A stretch of DNA of 64,000 bases from Sabellastarte sp. h YS-2021 (GCA_964017235.1 OZ024935.1:186001-250000); one strand, 5' to 3'; shown: positions 1 through 11,766, counted from the first letter of the stretch. Notes: a model not told the origin generated them from the sequence alone. Translations and numbers: made by a program.

Positions 1-43
1 CAGTCATTACGCGTAATGACTGAAAGTTTCAGTCATTTCACGT
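1..43. repeat. Short palindrome cluster, edge of window
   Basis: Begins with a perfect 22-bp palindrome (CAGTCATTAC-GC-GTAATGACTG in two halves) followed by a second half-copy. The 43 bases are the reverse complement of 3715-3757, so the same palindromic mini-repeat occurs in opposite orientation 3.7 kb away. Seen directly; function unknown. Confidence 0.8.
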
Positions 44-390
44 ACCCTGTGGGTCGAAAATTTCGACGAAATCGCTCTATCTCGCACAGTTAAGGAGATA
101 GAAGCAAATTTGTGTTTTGCCATTTTGGGCAAAAATTCGAAAATTCAAAATGGCCGCCATTTTTGGGGAGGGGAAAATTTTTTTGAAAATTGCAAAGATT
201 ACATTCCTTAGATACCCTGTGGATCGAAAATTTCGACGAAATCACTCTATCTTGCACGGTTAAGGAGATAGAAGCAAATTTGTGTTTTGCCATTTTTGGC
301 AAAAATTCGAAAATTCAAAATGGCTGCCATTTTTGGGGAGGGGAAAATTTTTTGAAAATTGCAAAGTTTACACTCCTTAGATACCCTACG
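44..390. repeat. 169-bp satellite, left part
   Basis: About two tandem copies of a 167-170 bp unit, each starting near GATACCCTGTGGGTCG (positions 41, 211, 380). Each unit carries a palindromic GTCGAAAATTTCGAC-like core, a TTTTGCCATTTTTGGCAAAA-like inverted repeat and the motif AAATGGCCGCCATTTT. Short open frames across the units in several frames are by-products of the repeat. Confidence 0.9.
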
Positions 391-1380
391 CAGTGTTCGC
401 TCTCGAGCGCGATTTCGCGAGTTTGTACACACTCTGGGGCGAGTTGTCGCAAAACCAACTCACCAACGCGTCTGTGCTGTCGCTACCAGGCGAAACACTC
501 AAAACTGACGGAAGAAATTCATCTATTATCGGAAGCGACGAACTACATATTTCCTCATAGAAATGGGTGAGAAAAGCATGAAAAGCAGTTTATTCTATTT
601 TATATATTCAGCTAACAGTAATTCACGTGAGAATATGTGTATTCTCGCGAGATTTCCGTGCTTTTTGTTGATTTTTAAACTCGTCTTCTGCTTACAGTGT
701 CACTGGCGAAACAGTCGAAACTACTGACCAAAGAAATTCGTCTGTGATCGGAAGCGACGACGTACATATTTCCCCATAGAAATAGGTGAGAAAGACATGA
801 AAGATAGTTTATTTTATTTGATACACCCAGCTAACAGTAATTCACGCGAGAATTCGGGTATTCTCACGAGATTTCCATGCTTTATGTCTAATTTTTAACT
901 CGTCTTCTGCATATTGTGTCACAGGCGAAACAGTCGAAACAACTACTGACCAAAGAAATTTGTCTTATTGTCGGAAGAGACAAAATATATATTTCTTCAA
1001 AGAAAAGAGAAGAAATGCAATTTATTTATTTATTTGATGAATCCAGATAATAGTAAAATAAATAAAAAATTAAAATTAAAAAAAAACACCCAATAGCACC
1101 CAGCCATTAAGTCATTAAGATGTGGTTTAAAAGTGAAATTTTTAAAAAAATAAAAGACAAATAAAAACAGCATTAAATAGTTTATTTATTTGAACTTTTA
1201 GTTTAGCATCTATTTCTTATAATTTAAATAAAGAAGATTTTATGCAGTCCCAAATTGGAACTAAATATTTCAAAATATCTTGACGCAAAACATGTCTCAC
1301 ATTTTTTCACAGTTGTCTCGCCTTTTCAAGTGAAGGGAGACAGTCTGTCTCGCATTCATTTTTGACGAGAGCGAACACTG
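391..1380 (+). mobile_element. 990-bp hAT-like non-autonomous element, copy 1
   Basis: Bounded by perfect 15-bp terminal inverted repeats, CAGTGTTCGCTCTCG at 391 and its reverse complement ending at 1380. Flanked by the direct repeat CCTACG (385-390 and 1381-1386), a plausible 6-bp target duplication. It interrupts a 169-bp satellite unit. The interior holds about three imperfect ~217-bp direct repeats (near 492, 709 and 927), then AT-rich sequence; no transposase frame is visible. A copy of identical length lies at 24756-25745 with only about four differences noticed on reading. CAGTG termini are common in hAT elements, but the target duplication is not the usual clean 8 bp, so the superfamily is inferred. 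Confidence 0.85.
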
Positions 1381-1935
1381 CCTACGGGCGAAAATTTTGA
1401 CGAAATCGCTCTATCTCGCACGGTTAAGGAGATATTTGTGTTTTGCCATTTTTGGCAAAAATTCGAAAATTCAAAATGGCCGCCATTTTTGGGGAGGGGA
1501 AAATTTTTGGAAAATTGCAAAGATTGCATTTCTTGGATACCCTGTCGGTCGAAAATTTCGACGAAATCACTCTATCTCGCACGGTTAAGGAGATAGAAGC
1601 AAATTTGTGTTTTGCCATTTTTGGCAAAAATTCGAAAATTCAAAATGGCCGCCATTTTGGGGGAGGGGAAAATTGTTTGAAAATTGCAGATTGCATTGCT
1701 TAGATACCCTGTGGGTCGAAAATTTCGACGAAATCGCTCTATCTCGCACGGTTAAGGAGATAGAAGCAAATTTGTGTTTTGCCATTTTTGGCAAAAATTC
1801 GAAAATTCAAAATGGCCGCCATTTTTGGGGAGGGGAAATTTTTTTGAAAATTGCAAATATTACATTCCTTAGATACCCTGTGGGTCGAAAATTTCGACGA
1901 AATCGCTCTATCTCTTACGGTTTCTGAGATATTAG
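1381..1935. repeat. 169-bp satellite, right part
   Basis: Continues the array of 44-390 after the transposon: unit starts at about 1536, 1703 and 1872 (spacing 167 and 169). Each unit has AAATGGCCGCCATTTT and the CGAAAATTTCG palindrome. The array decays after about 1935. Confidence 0.9.
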
Positions 1936-2364
1936 CAAATTACTCAAAAGTAGTACTGAAAATACACAATGAAGTACCTAAATGGCTATTACTCATGTAC
2001 TGACAAAGCTATCAGTCCCAAATGCAATACCAAGCGAGCTATGGACATAACAATCTTGTATTCAAAATTGTAGTAAAATATCTTTAATTATTTTGGCTTA
2101 AATGCACGGAAACCAATGGGTACTGAAAATAGCTGTACTTAAGTATTACTCAGTAAGCAAAAGAGGTACAACAGCCAAAAGCAATCCCAAGCAAGCTACT
2201 GACCCAATAAGCCTGCATACCAAATTTGGTGACAATAGCTCTAATACTTTTCCTTTAAATGAGCGGAAACCATGCGTGACGCCGGACATCGGACGCCGGA
2301 CATCGGACAGCGAAAAAAGCAAAAATAATATATCCACCCCCCAGGGAGGTGGACATAATTAGCT
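1936..2364. repeat. Diverged satellite-like sequence ending in a GC-rich duplication and hairpin
   Basis: Contains phrases resembling the 155-bp satellite (TACTCA, CTATTACTCA, GAGCTA) in decayed form, then a tandem GACGCCGGACATCG duplication near 2280-2308 and a terminal hairpin TATCCACC...GGTGGACATA at 2331-2357 followed by ATTAG. The GC-rich linker, hairpin and AATTAG-like end recur at 18818 and 19378. No gene seen. Confidence 0.5.
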
Positions 2365-2850
2365 TTGATTACCAAGATTATTGATTGGGAAGTCAGGAAG
2401 GAGTTGTCTAAGGATGATTTTTTGAGGATTGGAGTAACATGGGCCTGTTTGAAAAACTTTGGACACTTACTTTGTTCAAGTGAAGCATTAATTATTGAAG
2501 TGATGGGTTGATTTTTTGAGGATTGGAGTAACATGGGCCTGCTTGAAAAACACAGGACACTTACCTTGTTCAGGTGAGGCATTTATTATTGAAGTGATGA
2601 GGATGATGAGGATGTGAGCCAAGGGAACATGATTTACTTGGAGAGTTCATGATGATTTTGACTGTAACAGTGGAGAGACATGGAAAGTGTGGGGGAGGAG
2701 AGTCAAGGGAGATGTGTTGCGAATTGAAGGAAGCAGGGAAAGTTGAGCGGATATTCTCAATTTTTTTCTGTAAAAAATTCAATAAATCTATCAGCCAAAA
2801 GCTGAGGAGGATTTATGAATGGGAGCAAATTGTCTGGAAGTCAATGCAAC
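2365..2850 (-). pseudogene. CR1/L2-like LINE reverse-transcriptase fragment
   Basis: Minus-strand translation gives pieces typical of the region just N-terminal to and within a Jockey-superfamily (CR1/L2) RT: a stretch with FLQKKIENIRS, then IMNSPSKSCSL, then INASLEQSKCPKFFKQAHVTPILKKSS. These match the family's 'K-I-x-x-I-R', 'SPxKSCxLDPxP' and 'xxVTPxxKKxxLD' spacing. The pieces lie in different frames with stops, so it is dead. A segment of about 93 bp (about 2415-2508) is tandemly duplicated at about 2509-2600, doubling the QAHVTPILKK stretch. Clade is from motif recognition only. Confidence 0.6.
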
Positions 2851-3592
2851 ACATCACATAGGACTTGCAATAAATCATGTATCTTGAGGGTTATTTAATA
2901 ATATGAAAATACAGTTACAATGGTACTCAGGTGTGAGTTAGAGCTTAGAAATTACCCCACTCAGGCTTTATTAACTATTACAAGAATGGATTAAGTTGTT
3001 ACTTTAAAACACTAAAGGTCACTCCACCTTTGATACCCAGGCTGTTTATGTAGAGAGGTCAAACAACAGTAACATGGCCCCAAAGAACCAAATAACATGA
3101 AAAGACCTGCATTGCAATTAGGACAAGTAACAGTGGACTAGATTCACTTCAAAGACTTCATGGTTTCCTGCTTCCTAACAACCTGCCACAATAGAATTGA
3201 GCCTTTAATTAATAACATAAAAGGCAAAATTGTATCATAAATTATGATGGATAAATGAGTATTAGTCTTCAAACAAGACATAAAGTTCATTTTTATTCAT
3301 TGATCACAAAGAGTTATTTTACATTCTATGACATGAGTTTAGTTTTAAAAACCACATAAAATTTAAAAAGTAATTAAATACATCTAACCATTCTGGGTTT
3401 AGGTTTGAATATTCTGAAAATAAATTCAGAAAGTTTGCGAGAATTCCAAAGTTATTAATTTGATTAAAACAGTTCAATATTTAATACCCATAACAGTTCT
3501 CTACCACACAAATGTTCACAGTGCAGGGGAACAATGTACAAAGGTTTTGAATAATAAAAATGTTTCGATGAAAAACAACTCCTAAATTAATT
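2851..3592. other. No recognised feature
   Basis: AT-rich sequence with only short open frames. I see no repeat unit, TIR pair or protein similarity. Confidence 0.5.
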
Positions 3593-3758
3593 ACACAGAT
3601 TGACTGAAATCTTTTCAGTCAATCTGTGTAAAAATGAACCATATATTTCAGTCATTACATGAAATGACTGAAAATTTTAGTCATTACGCGTAATGACTGG
3701 CCATTTCAGTCATTACGTGAAATGACTGAAACTTTCAGTCATTACGCGTAATGACTGG
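3593..3758. repeat. Hairpin plus array of short palindromes
   Basis: A near-perfect hairpin (ACACAGATTGACTGAAA at 3593, complement at 3613-3629) is followed by four ~29-bp units alternating between TCATTACGTGAAATGA-type and TCATTACGCGTAATGA-type palindromes (3646-3758), then GTTTCACAGATTGACTG repeating the hairpin arm. The second half is repeated inverted at 1-43. Every unit can fold on itself and pair with its neighbours. Confidence 0.8.
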
Positions 3759-4439
3759 TTTCACAGATTGACTGTAACATATATATATCTCTATCTATCA
3801 TCTCCCTCCATCAACCCCCCCCCCCCCACTTCCCCCACTGAGGCCATTCTTTTTTCCACTTGCTTCTTATGTGCACTAAAGGGGAGTTGGGGGGGGTTCT
3901 TTCTGCATAGAAAGACTTTCCAAGAATGTGCCTTTTGATAGATATCACACAAAAGCAAATACAGAGTTGGGGAGGAAGAAGAAAAGGACAAGTAATTCAT
4001 TTCCACTCAGCTGGAGATACATAAAATGCTGTACAAGAACTGTTTATGAGAAAGTGTTTTTTTTTCAAGCATCTTATACTGTGAAAGAAGTCAGGTGTAT
4101 ACATTTGACCAATTTATATAGTCTATGAATCAATTGAAGCTTTTTTTCCAAAAAGGAAAAGTTATATCCCCACAATTCCAAAAGAATGGAATCAGAAGAA
4201 TGTGGTTTTTTAATCTGCCTAAAATTGGGAATTTATATTATGTGAACACTGATCAGTTGCAATATGTTAATAACCACATCAGTGCATCATAAATAGCTAA
4301 TTTTTTTCTCTGAAGATGTCATAACTTCATAAACACTAAGAGATTAGGTTTGCCAGACAGCATAAATATTTTTAAGTATACATATGCCAGGTGTGGTTTT
4401 AAAAAGTGTTAAAATAAATTAGGAGGGAGCAAGAAGTAT
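3759..4439. other. No gene; low-complexity stretch
   Basis: Contains an AT microsatellite, a C homopolymer near 3815-3828 and pyrimidine-rich sequence. The open frames crossing it are composition-driven. Confidence 0.5.
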
Positions 4440-5340
4440 ATATTTATCATGTTAAGATGGCCAAAGCCTCTTAAGTACAGGAATTTTAAGTGAAATGTTA
4501 TACAAAATCTTACTTTAGTATAATCAATGTCAAGTTAAACTGATGTTACTGAACAGTAAATCAGTTAGGGGCTGAATATCCTCATTTTCATGTCAAGATG
4601 GCCATGACTATACTTGCATTGGAACTCCAAGGTGGAAAGAAAATAAGAATGTCCCTAACGTCATCTTTAAAAGTGTACAAAATTTAACTGAGCTCTGCTG
4701 AACAATACGATAGCTGGAGATTAAAAACTCCATAATTTCACTGCAAGGTGACCATAACTTCATCCATATTGCGACTTTAAGGTGACCATAAAATGAGAAT
4801 GTCCCTTTTGTCATCCTTTATAAGTGTACAAAGTTTAGCTGAGGTCAGTTGAACAATAAGATAGCTGGAGGCCGAAAACTTCCTTTTTTCACTGAAAAGT
4901 GACCATAACTTCATTCATATTGGGACTTTAAGGTGACCATAAAAGCAGAATGTCCTTTCTGCCAACCTTTATAAATGTCGCAAGTTTTATTTGAAAAATG
5001 TACACATTAACTAAGCTTAGGGCTGAAAAACTCTACATTTTAAGTTTAAGATGGCCCTAACATTATTAATATTTGAATCATAAGGTAGTAAGAGTGTTCT
5101 TTTGATGTACCTCAATATCAATATATGTTAGATTTTAAAAAAGATGGAAAAATTACAGGCCAGACAATTTTATTGCAATTTGATGACTTTAGGGGGCCAT
5201 AGCCCTAATAATATTAACAGTTTAAGGTCACCATAAAGTCAGGATAATCCTTTGGTGAATCTTAATATATATGCCAAGTTTGGTTGAAAAGTGTGGAAAA
5301 CTAAGTGAACTGGAGGTTTAAAACCCACGTTTTGGTCATT
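4440..5340. repeat. Diverged ~150-bp tandem repeat
   Basis: Recurring phrases AGAATGTCC (4646, 4796, 4947), GGTGACCATAA and GATAGCTGGAG define a ~150-bp unit, present in perhaps five to six increasingly diverged copies. Noncoding. Confidence 0.75.
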
Positions 5341-5880
5341 AAGGGGACCTTAAGTTTGCAGATACAGAGCTAAAACTTCGGCATGTGAAAGATTATCAAA
5401 AAGTAGCTGAATAAGTTATTCCAACAAAACGCCGAAATCCTAACCGTTTTTGAGATACAGACCAAGTACCCATTTTTAAAAAATTTACAAAACTAAAACG
5501 CCTCCCATTCAGGTATCTATGGTGCGACTGATGAGAAAATCCTTTCCGACCTTGGAAATTTGGTCTAGAATGTACCAGATAAATTTTATAGCACAGGTGT
5601 GTGTGGTTTTTTCCGAAACGCGATGACAGGGTGTTTTGGAGTTATGCTTAAGGTTACCTTAAGTAAAGCTTAAGGTCTGCGCAAAGTATCCCAAAAATTT
5701 TTCCCGCCGCTATAGTTTTAAAGCCCATGATATCTTATAAGTTGGTTTCACATTGCAAACCTCTAGGATCAATAATAAGCGAGTTATAAGCACTCTTAAG
5801 TTTGGCTGTCCTCGTTTGACCTTGAAGGTGGGGCTCAAGGTCAAATCTGACCACATCAGAAGATTCCCAGCCCATGATTT
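5341..5880. other. Junction between repeat families, no gene
   Basis: Degenerate sequence with an inverted motif around CTTAAGGTTACCTTAAG (about 5648). The second half resembles the AGATTCGCAGCCCATGATTTCC module that recurs at 7760-7900 and 9560-9700, so this is an outlying part of the satellite field. Confidence 0.5.
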
Positions 5881-6894
5881 CCTATAGGTTGGTTTCACAC
5901 TGCAAGCCTCATAGACTAGACCAAGGACGCATCTGTGGCCAGATGCAAGATGTATCCACCGGCAAAGGCAAAAGTAGCTGTTACTCAGCTATGCCATGAG
6001 CTAGAGGTCTGAAATTTTACTATGTTATAGATGACCCAAAAGTAGGTGAGTAACAGATTTGCACAAAATTCTGTAAATGCAATAGTTTTCAAGTTACAAG
6101 TGATTTTACTCATGATGGAAGTTAGTGAAAAGTCCAAAAATAGCTATTACTCACTTTGCTATTGAGATAGACACTCAAGTTACTCACCATGTTGTAGCTA
6201 TGAAAAAAGTAGCTGAATAACATATTTTAACAAAGTGCTGTAAATGCAATACTTTTCAAGTTATAATTGATTTAGTGCATGATTTCATTAATTTTAATGC
6301 ATTAAAAATTATTTTTAAAAATTAAAAAAAAACTTTAGCATGTGAAAGCTCTCCAAAATGTAGGTGAATGAGTTATTTGAGAAATACTGGCTATCTGCAA
6401 TACTTTCAGTGATAATAGGCATTTACTCATTTTGAGTAGGTGAGTAATTAGCCACGGATCTGAAAATTCACTAATTGAAAGCTCTCCAAAATGTAGGTGA
6501 ATGAGTTATTTGAGAAATACTGGCTATCTGCAATACTTCTAGACATAATTCGCATTTACTCATTTTGAGTAGGTGAATAATTAGCTACGGGTCTGAAACT
6601 TCACCATGTGAAAGCTCTCCCAAAAGTAGATGAATGAGTTATTTGAGAAAAATTGGCTATCTGCAATACTTTTAGAGATAATTCGCATGTACTCATTTTG
6701 AGTAGGTGAGTAATTACCTACGGGTCTGGAACTTCACCATGTGAAAGCTCTCCCAAAAGTAGATGAATGAGTTATTTGATAAAAATTGGGTATCCGCAAT
6801 ACTTTTAGAGATAATTCGCATTTACTCATTTTGAGTAGGTGAGTAATTAGCTATGGGTCTGAAACTACACCATGTGTAAGCTCTTCGAAAAGTA

Positions 6895-8697
6895 GATGAA
6901 TGAGTTATTTGATAAAAATTGGGTATCCGCAATACTTTTAGAGATAATTAGCACTTACTCATTTTGAGAAGGCGAGTAATTAGGTACGGGTCTGAAACTT
7001 CACCAAGTGAAAACTCTCCCAAAAGTAGGTGAATGAGTTATTCAAAAGTAGCTATTACTCACTTTGCTATTGAGATAGACGCCCAAGTTACTCACCATGT
7101 TGTAGCTGTGGAAAAAGTAGCTGAATAACATATTTTAACAAACTGGTCTAAATGCAATACTTTTCAAATTGTAAGTAAGTAGCTACGGATCTGAAAATTT
7201 ACTAATTGAAAGCTCTTCAAAAAATGTATCTGAATGAGTTATTTGGGAAAAATTGGCTATCTCCAATACTTTTAGAGATAATTCGCATTTACTCATTTTG
7301 AGTAGGTGAGTAATTACCTACGGGTCTGGAACTTCACCATGTGAAAGCTCTCCCAAAAGTAGATGAATGAGTTATTTGAGACAAATTGGCTATCCGCAAT
7401 ACTTTTAGAGATAATTCGCATTTACACATTTTGAGTAGGTCAATAATTAGCTGGGGATCTGAAACTTCACCAAGTAAAAGCTCTCCCAAAAGTAGGTGAA
7501 TGAGTTATTTGAGAAAAATTGGCTATCTGCAATACTTTTAGAGATAATTCGCATTTACTCATTTTGAGTAGGTGAGTAACTAGAAAAAGGACGCATCTGT
7601 GGCCAGATGCTGGATGTATCCACCGACAAAGGCCAACTAACATAGTTTAGAAGATAAAAAGCATTTTTCGTTAATAAGCAAGCTGAAAGCACTTTTAAGT
7701 TTGGCTACCCTTATTTGACCCTGTACCAGGGGCCCAAGGTGAAGTCTGACCACATCAAAAGATTCGCAGCCCATGATTTCCTATAAGTCGTTTTCACATT
7801 GCAAACCTCTAGGACCAATAATAAGCAGGAGGGGCCCAAGGTCAAATCTGACCACATGAAAAGATTTGCAGCCCATGACTTCCTATAAGTTGTTTTCATA
7901 TTAATGAGTTATTTGAGAAATACTGGCTATCTGCAATACTTGTAGAGATAATTCGCATTTACTCATTTTGAGTAGGTGAATAATTAGCTACGGGTCTGAA
8001 ACTTCACCAAGTGAAAGCTCTCTCAAAAGTAGGTGAATGAGTTATTTGAGAAAAATTGGCTACCTACAATACTTTTAGAGATAATTCGAATTTACTCATT
8101 TTCAGTAGGTGAGTAATTACCTACGGGTGTGGAACTTCACCATGTGAAAGCTGTCCCAAAAGTAGATGAATGAGTTATTTGATAAAAATTGGATATCTGC
8201 AATACTTTTAGAGATAATTAGTATTTACTCATTTTGAGTAGGTGAATAATTAGCTACAGGTCTGAAACTTCACCAAGTGAAAGGTCTCCCCAAAGTAGGT
8301 GAAGGAGTTATTTGACAAAAATTGGCTATCTGGAATACTTTTAGAGATAATTTGCATTTACTCATTTTGAGTAGGTGAATAATTAGCTATGGGTCTGAAA
8401 CTTCACCATGTGAAAGCTCTCCCAAAAGTAGATGAATGAGTTATTTGATAAAAATTGGATATCTGCAATACTTTTAGAGATAATTAGCATTTACTCATTT
8501 TGAGTAGGTGAATAATTAGCTACAGGTCTGAAACTTTAGCAAGTGAAAGCTCTCCCAAAAGTAGGTGAAGGAGTTATTTGACAAAAATTGGCTATCTGGA
8601 ATACTTTTAGAGATAATTTGCATTTACTCATTTTCAGTAGGTGAGTAATTACCTAAGGGTCTGAAACTTCACCAAGTGAAAGCTCTCCCTGAAAGTA
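6895..8697. repeat. Higher-order satellite repeat, copy A (~1.8 kb)
   Basis: A block made of 133-bp monomers, a diverged 155-bp-type segment (about 7040-7180) and the GC-richer module at 7590-7900. It is repeated as 8698-10636 with an offset of 1803 bp over most of its length (for example 7021 vs 8824 and 7564 vs 9367). Boundaries are approximate. Confidence 0.85.
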
Positions 8698-10636
8698 GGT
8701 GAATGAGTTATTTGATAAAAATTGGGTATCCGCAATACTTTTAGAGATAATTAGCACTTACTCATTTTGAGTAGGCGAGTAATTAGGTACGGGTCTGAAA
8801 CTTCACCAAGTGAAAACTCTCCCAAAAGTAGGTGAATGAGTTATTCAAAAGTAGCTATTACTCACTTTGCTATTGAGATAGACGCCCAAGTTACTCACCA
8901 TGTTGTAGCTGTGGAAAAAGTAGCTGAATAACATATTTTAACAAACTGGTCTAAATGCAATACTTTTCAAATTGTAAGTAAGTAGCTACGGATCTGAAAA
9001 TTTACTAATTGAAAGCTCTTCAAAAAATGTATCTGAATGAGTTATTTGGGAAAAATTGGCTATCTCCAATACTTTTAGAGATAATTCGCATTTACTCATT
9101 TTGAGTAGGTGAGTAATTACCTACGGGTCTGGAACTTCACCATGTGAAAGCTCTCCCAAAAGTAGATGAATGAGTTATTTGAGACAAATTGGCTATCCGC
9201 AATACTTTTAGAGATAATTCGCATTTACTCATTTTGAGTAGGTCAATAATTAGCTGGGGATCTGAAACTTCACCAAGTAAAAGCTCTCCCAAAAGTAGGT
9301 GAACGAGTTATTTGAGAAAAATTGGCTATCTGCAATACTTTTAGAGATAATTCGCATTTACTCATTTTGAGTAGGTGAGTAACTAGAAAAAGGACGCATC
9401 TGTGGCCAGATGCTGGATGTATCCACCGACAAAGGCCAACTAACACAGTTTAGAAGATAAAAAGCATTTTTCGTTAATAAGCAAGCTGAAAGCACTTTTA
9501 AGTTTGGCTACCCTTATTTGACCCTGTACCAGGGGCCCAAGGTGAAGTCTGACCACATCAAAAGATTCGCAGCCCATGATTTCCTATAAGTCGTTTTCAT
9601 ATTGCAAACCTCTAGGACCAATAATAAGCAGGAGGGGCCCAAGGTCAAATCTGACCACATGAAAAGATTTGCAGCCCATGACTTCCTATAAGTTGTTTTC
9701 ATATTAATGAGTTATTTGAGAAATACTGGCTATCTGCAATACTTGTAGAGATAATTCGCATTTACTCATTTTGAGTAGGTGAATAATTAGCTACGGGTCT
9801 GAAACTTCACCAAGTGAAAGCTCTCTCAAAAGTAGGCGAATGAGTTATTTGAGAAAAATTGGCTACCTACAATACTTTTAGAGATAATTCGAATTTACTC
9901 ATTTTCAGTAGGTGAGTAATTACCTACGGGTGTGGAACTTCACCATGTGAAAGCTGTCCCAAAAGTAGATGAATGAGTTATTTGATAAAAATTGGATATC
10001 TGCAATACTTTTAGAGATAATTAGTATTTACTCATTTTGAGTAGGTGAATAATTAGCTACTGGTCTGAAACTTCACCAAGTGAAAGCTCTCCCAAAAGTA
10101 GGTGAATGAGTTATTTGAGAAAAATTGGCTATCTGCAATACTTTTAGAGATAATTCGCATTTACTCATTTTGAGTAGGTGAATAATTAGCTACAGGTCTG
10201 AAACTTCACCAAGTGAAAGGTCTCCCCAAAGTAGGTGAAGGAGTTATTTGACAAAAATTGGCTATCTGGAATACTTTTAGAGATAATTTGCATTTACTCA
10301 TTTTGAGTAGGTGAATAATTAGCTATGGGTCTGAAACTTCACCATGTGAAAGCTCTCCCAAAAGTAGATGAATGAGTTATTTGATAAAAATTGGATATCT
10401 GCAATACTTTTAGAGATAATTAGCATTTACTCATGTTGAGTAGGTGAATAATTAGCTACAGGTCTGAAACTTTAGCAAGTGAAAGCTCTCCCAAAAGTAG
10501 GTGAAGGAGTTATTTGACAAAAATTGGCTATCTGGAATACTTTTAGAGATAATTTGCACTTATTCATTTTCAGTAGGTGAGTAATTACCTACGGGTCTGA
10601 AACTTCACCAAGTGAAAGCTCTCCCTGAAAGTAGGT
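8698..10636. repeat. Higher-order satellite repeat, copy B
   Basis: Second copy of the block at 6895-8697, nearly identical by eye. One additional 133-bp monomer is inserted at about 10060-10192, shifting the offset from 1803 to 1936 bp (8283 vs 10219). This is the signature of unequal exchange or replication slippage by one monomer. Confidence 0.85.
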
Positions 10637-10859
10637 GAATGAGTTATTTGAGAAAAATTGGCTATCTGCAATACTTTTAGAGATAATTCGCATTTACTCA
10701 TTTTGAGTAGGTGAGTAATTAGCTACAGGTCTGGAACTTCAGCATGTGAAAGCTCTCCCAAAAGTAGGTGAATGAGTTATTTAAGAAAAATTTGCTATCT
10801 GCAATACTTTTAGAGAAAATGCAGAATTACTCATTTTTAGTAGGCAAGTAATTTAGCCA

Positions 10860-11766
10860 CAGGCCTAATTTAGACATAAAGCCTACCAATAGAATACTGT
10901 GGTGCACCCTCTAATATACCTTGCAAACTTGAGAAGGCTAGCTATAATATTTTTTTCGTTAGAGCGGTAATGGTGAAATCTCTGTACACACTGCGGCTAT
11001 CCAGTGGATACAATGATTTACTCAACAGTGAGAACCTGAAAGTAGATATTGGTAAGCTATGCCATGACATAGAGGTCTGCAATTTCACTCTGTTATAGCT
11101 GACCAAAAATTATGTGAATAACATATTTAAACAAAATACTGTAAATGTAATAGTTTTCACGTTATAACTGATTTACTCAACAGTGATAACCTCAAAGTAG
11201 CTATTACTCAGCTATGCAATGAGCTACATGTCTGAATTTTTTCTATGTTATAGCTGACCCAAAATTAGGTGAACAACATATTTAAGCAAAATACTGTAAA
11301 TGCAATAGTTTTCAAGTTACAACTGATTTACTCAATAGTGAGAACCTGAAAATAGCTATTGCTCAGCTATGCCATGAGCTATAAGTCTGTAATTTCGCGA
11401 CGTTATAGCTGACCCAAAAGTAGGTGAACAACATATTTTAACAAAATACTCCAAATGCAATATTTTTCAAGTTACAAGTCATTTACTCAACAGTCAGTAC
11501 CTGAAAATAGCTATTGCTCAGTTGTGCCATGAGCTACAGGTCTGTAATGTCACTATGTTATAGCTGACCCAAAAGTAGCTGAATAACATATTTACACAAA
11601 TTTCTGTAAATGCAATAGTTTTCCAATTACAACTGATTTACTCAACAGTGTGAAGTTCAAAGTAGCTATTACTCAGCTATGCAATGAGCCACAGGTCTGG
11701 AACTTCACTATGTTATAGCTGACTCCGAAATAGGTGAATAACATATTGAAACAAAATACTCTAAAT
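10860..11766. repeat. 155-bp satellite subfamily
   Basis: Units spaced about 155 bp (GAGCTA block at about 11221, 11376, 11531 and 11686) with TATAGCTGACCCAAAAGTAG, TGTAAATGCAATAGTTTTCA and GATTTACTCAACAGTG. The order of motifs parallels the 133-bp unit, so the two look related. The array is cut at 11766 by the DIRS element and resumes at 18092. Confidence 0.9.

Larger units (their letters stand above)
5881..11766. repeat. Large satellite field, 133-bp unit
   Basis: Dominated by a unit of exactly 133 bp over long runs: TACTCATTTTGAG occurs at 6424, 6557, 6690, 6823 and 6956. The unit reads approximately GAGTAGGTGAGTAATTAGC, a GGTCTGAAACTTCACC block, CTCTCCCAAAAGTAG, GAATGAGTTATTTGA and GCAATACTTTTAGAGATAAT. 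A longer module with the hairpin GCATCTG-TGGC-CAGATGC occurs at about 5928, 7600 and 9403. No coding potential; short frames such as those near 7711-7899 and 9514-9702 are repeat shadows that recur with the repeat. Confidence 0.95.

Noticed and set aside
190-1927. Several overlapping open frames on both strands
   Set aside because: They run through the 169-bp satellite and the hAT-like element in every frame and repeat with the unit; no protein family is recognisable.
7711-9702. Two near-identical 62-codon minus-strand frames (7711-7899, 9514-9702)
   Set aside because: Their identity is explained by the 1803-bp higher-order duplication. Composition and position give no sign of coding.
5881-10860. 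Regular repeat spacing suggestive of a CRISPR-like array
   Set aside because: Units are 133 bp with no unique spacers between short constant repeats, and the context is eukaryotic retrotransposons. It is a satellite.
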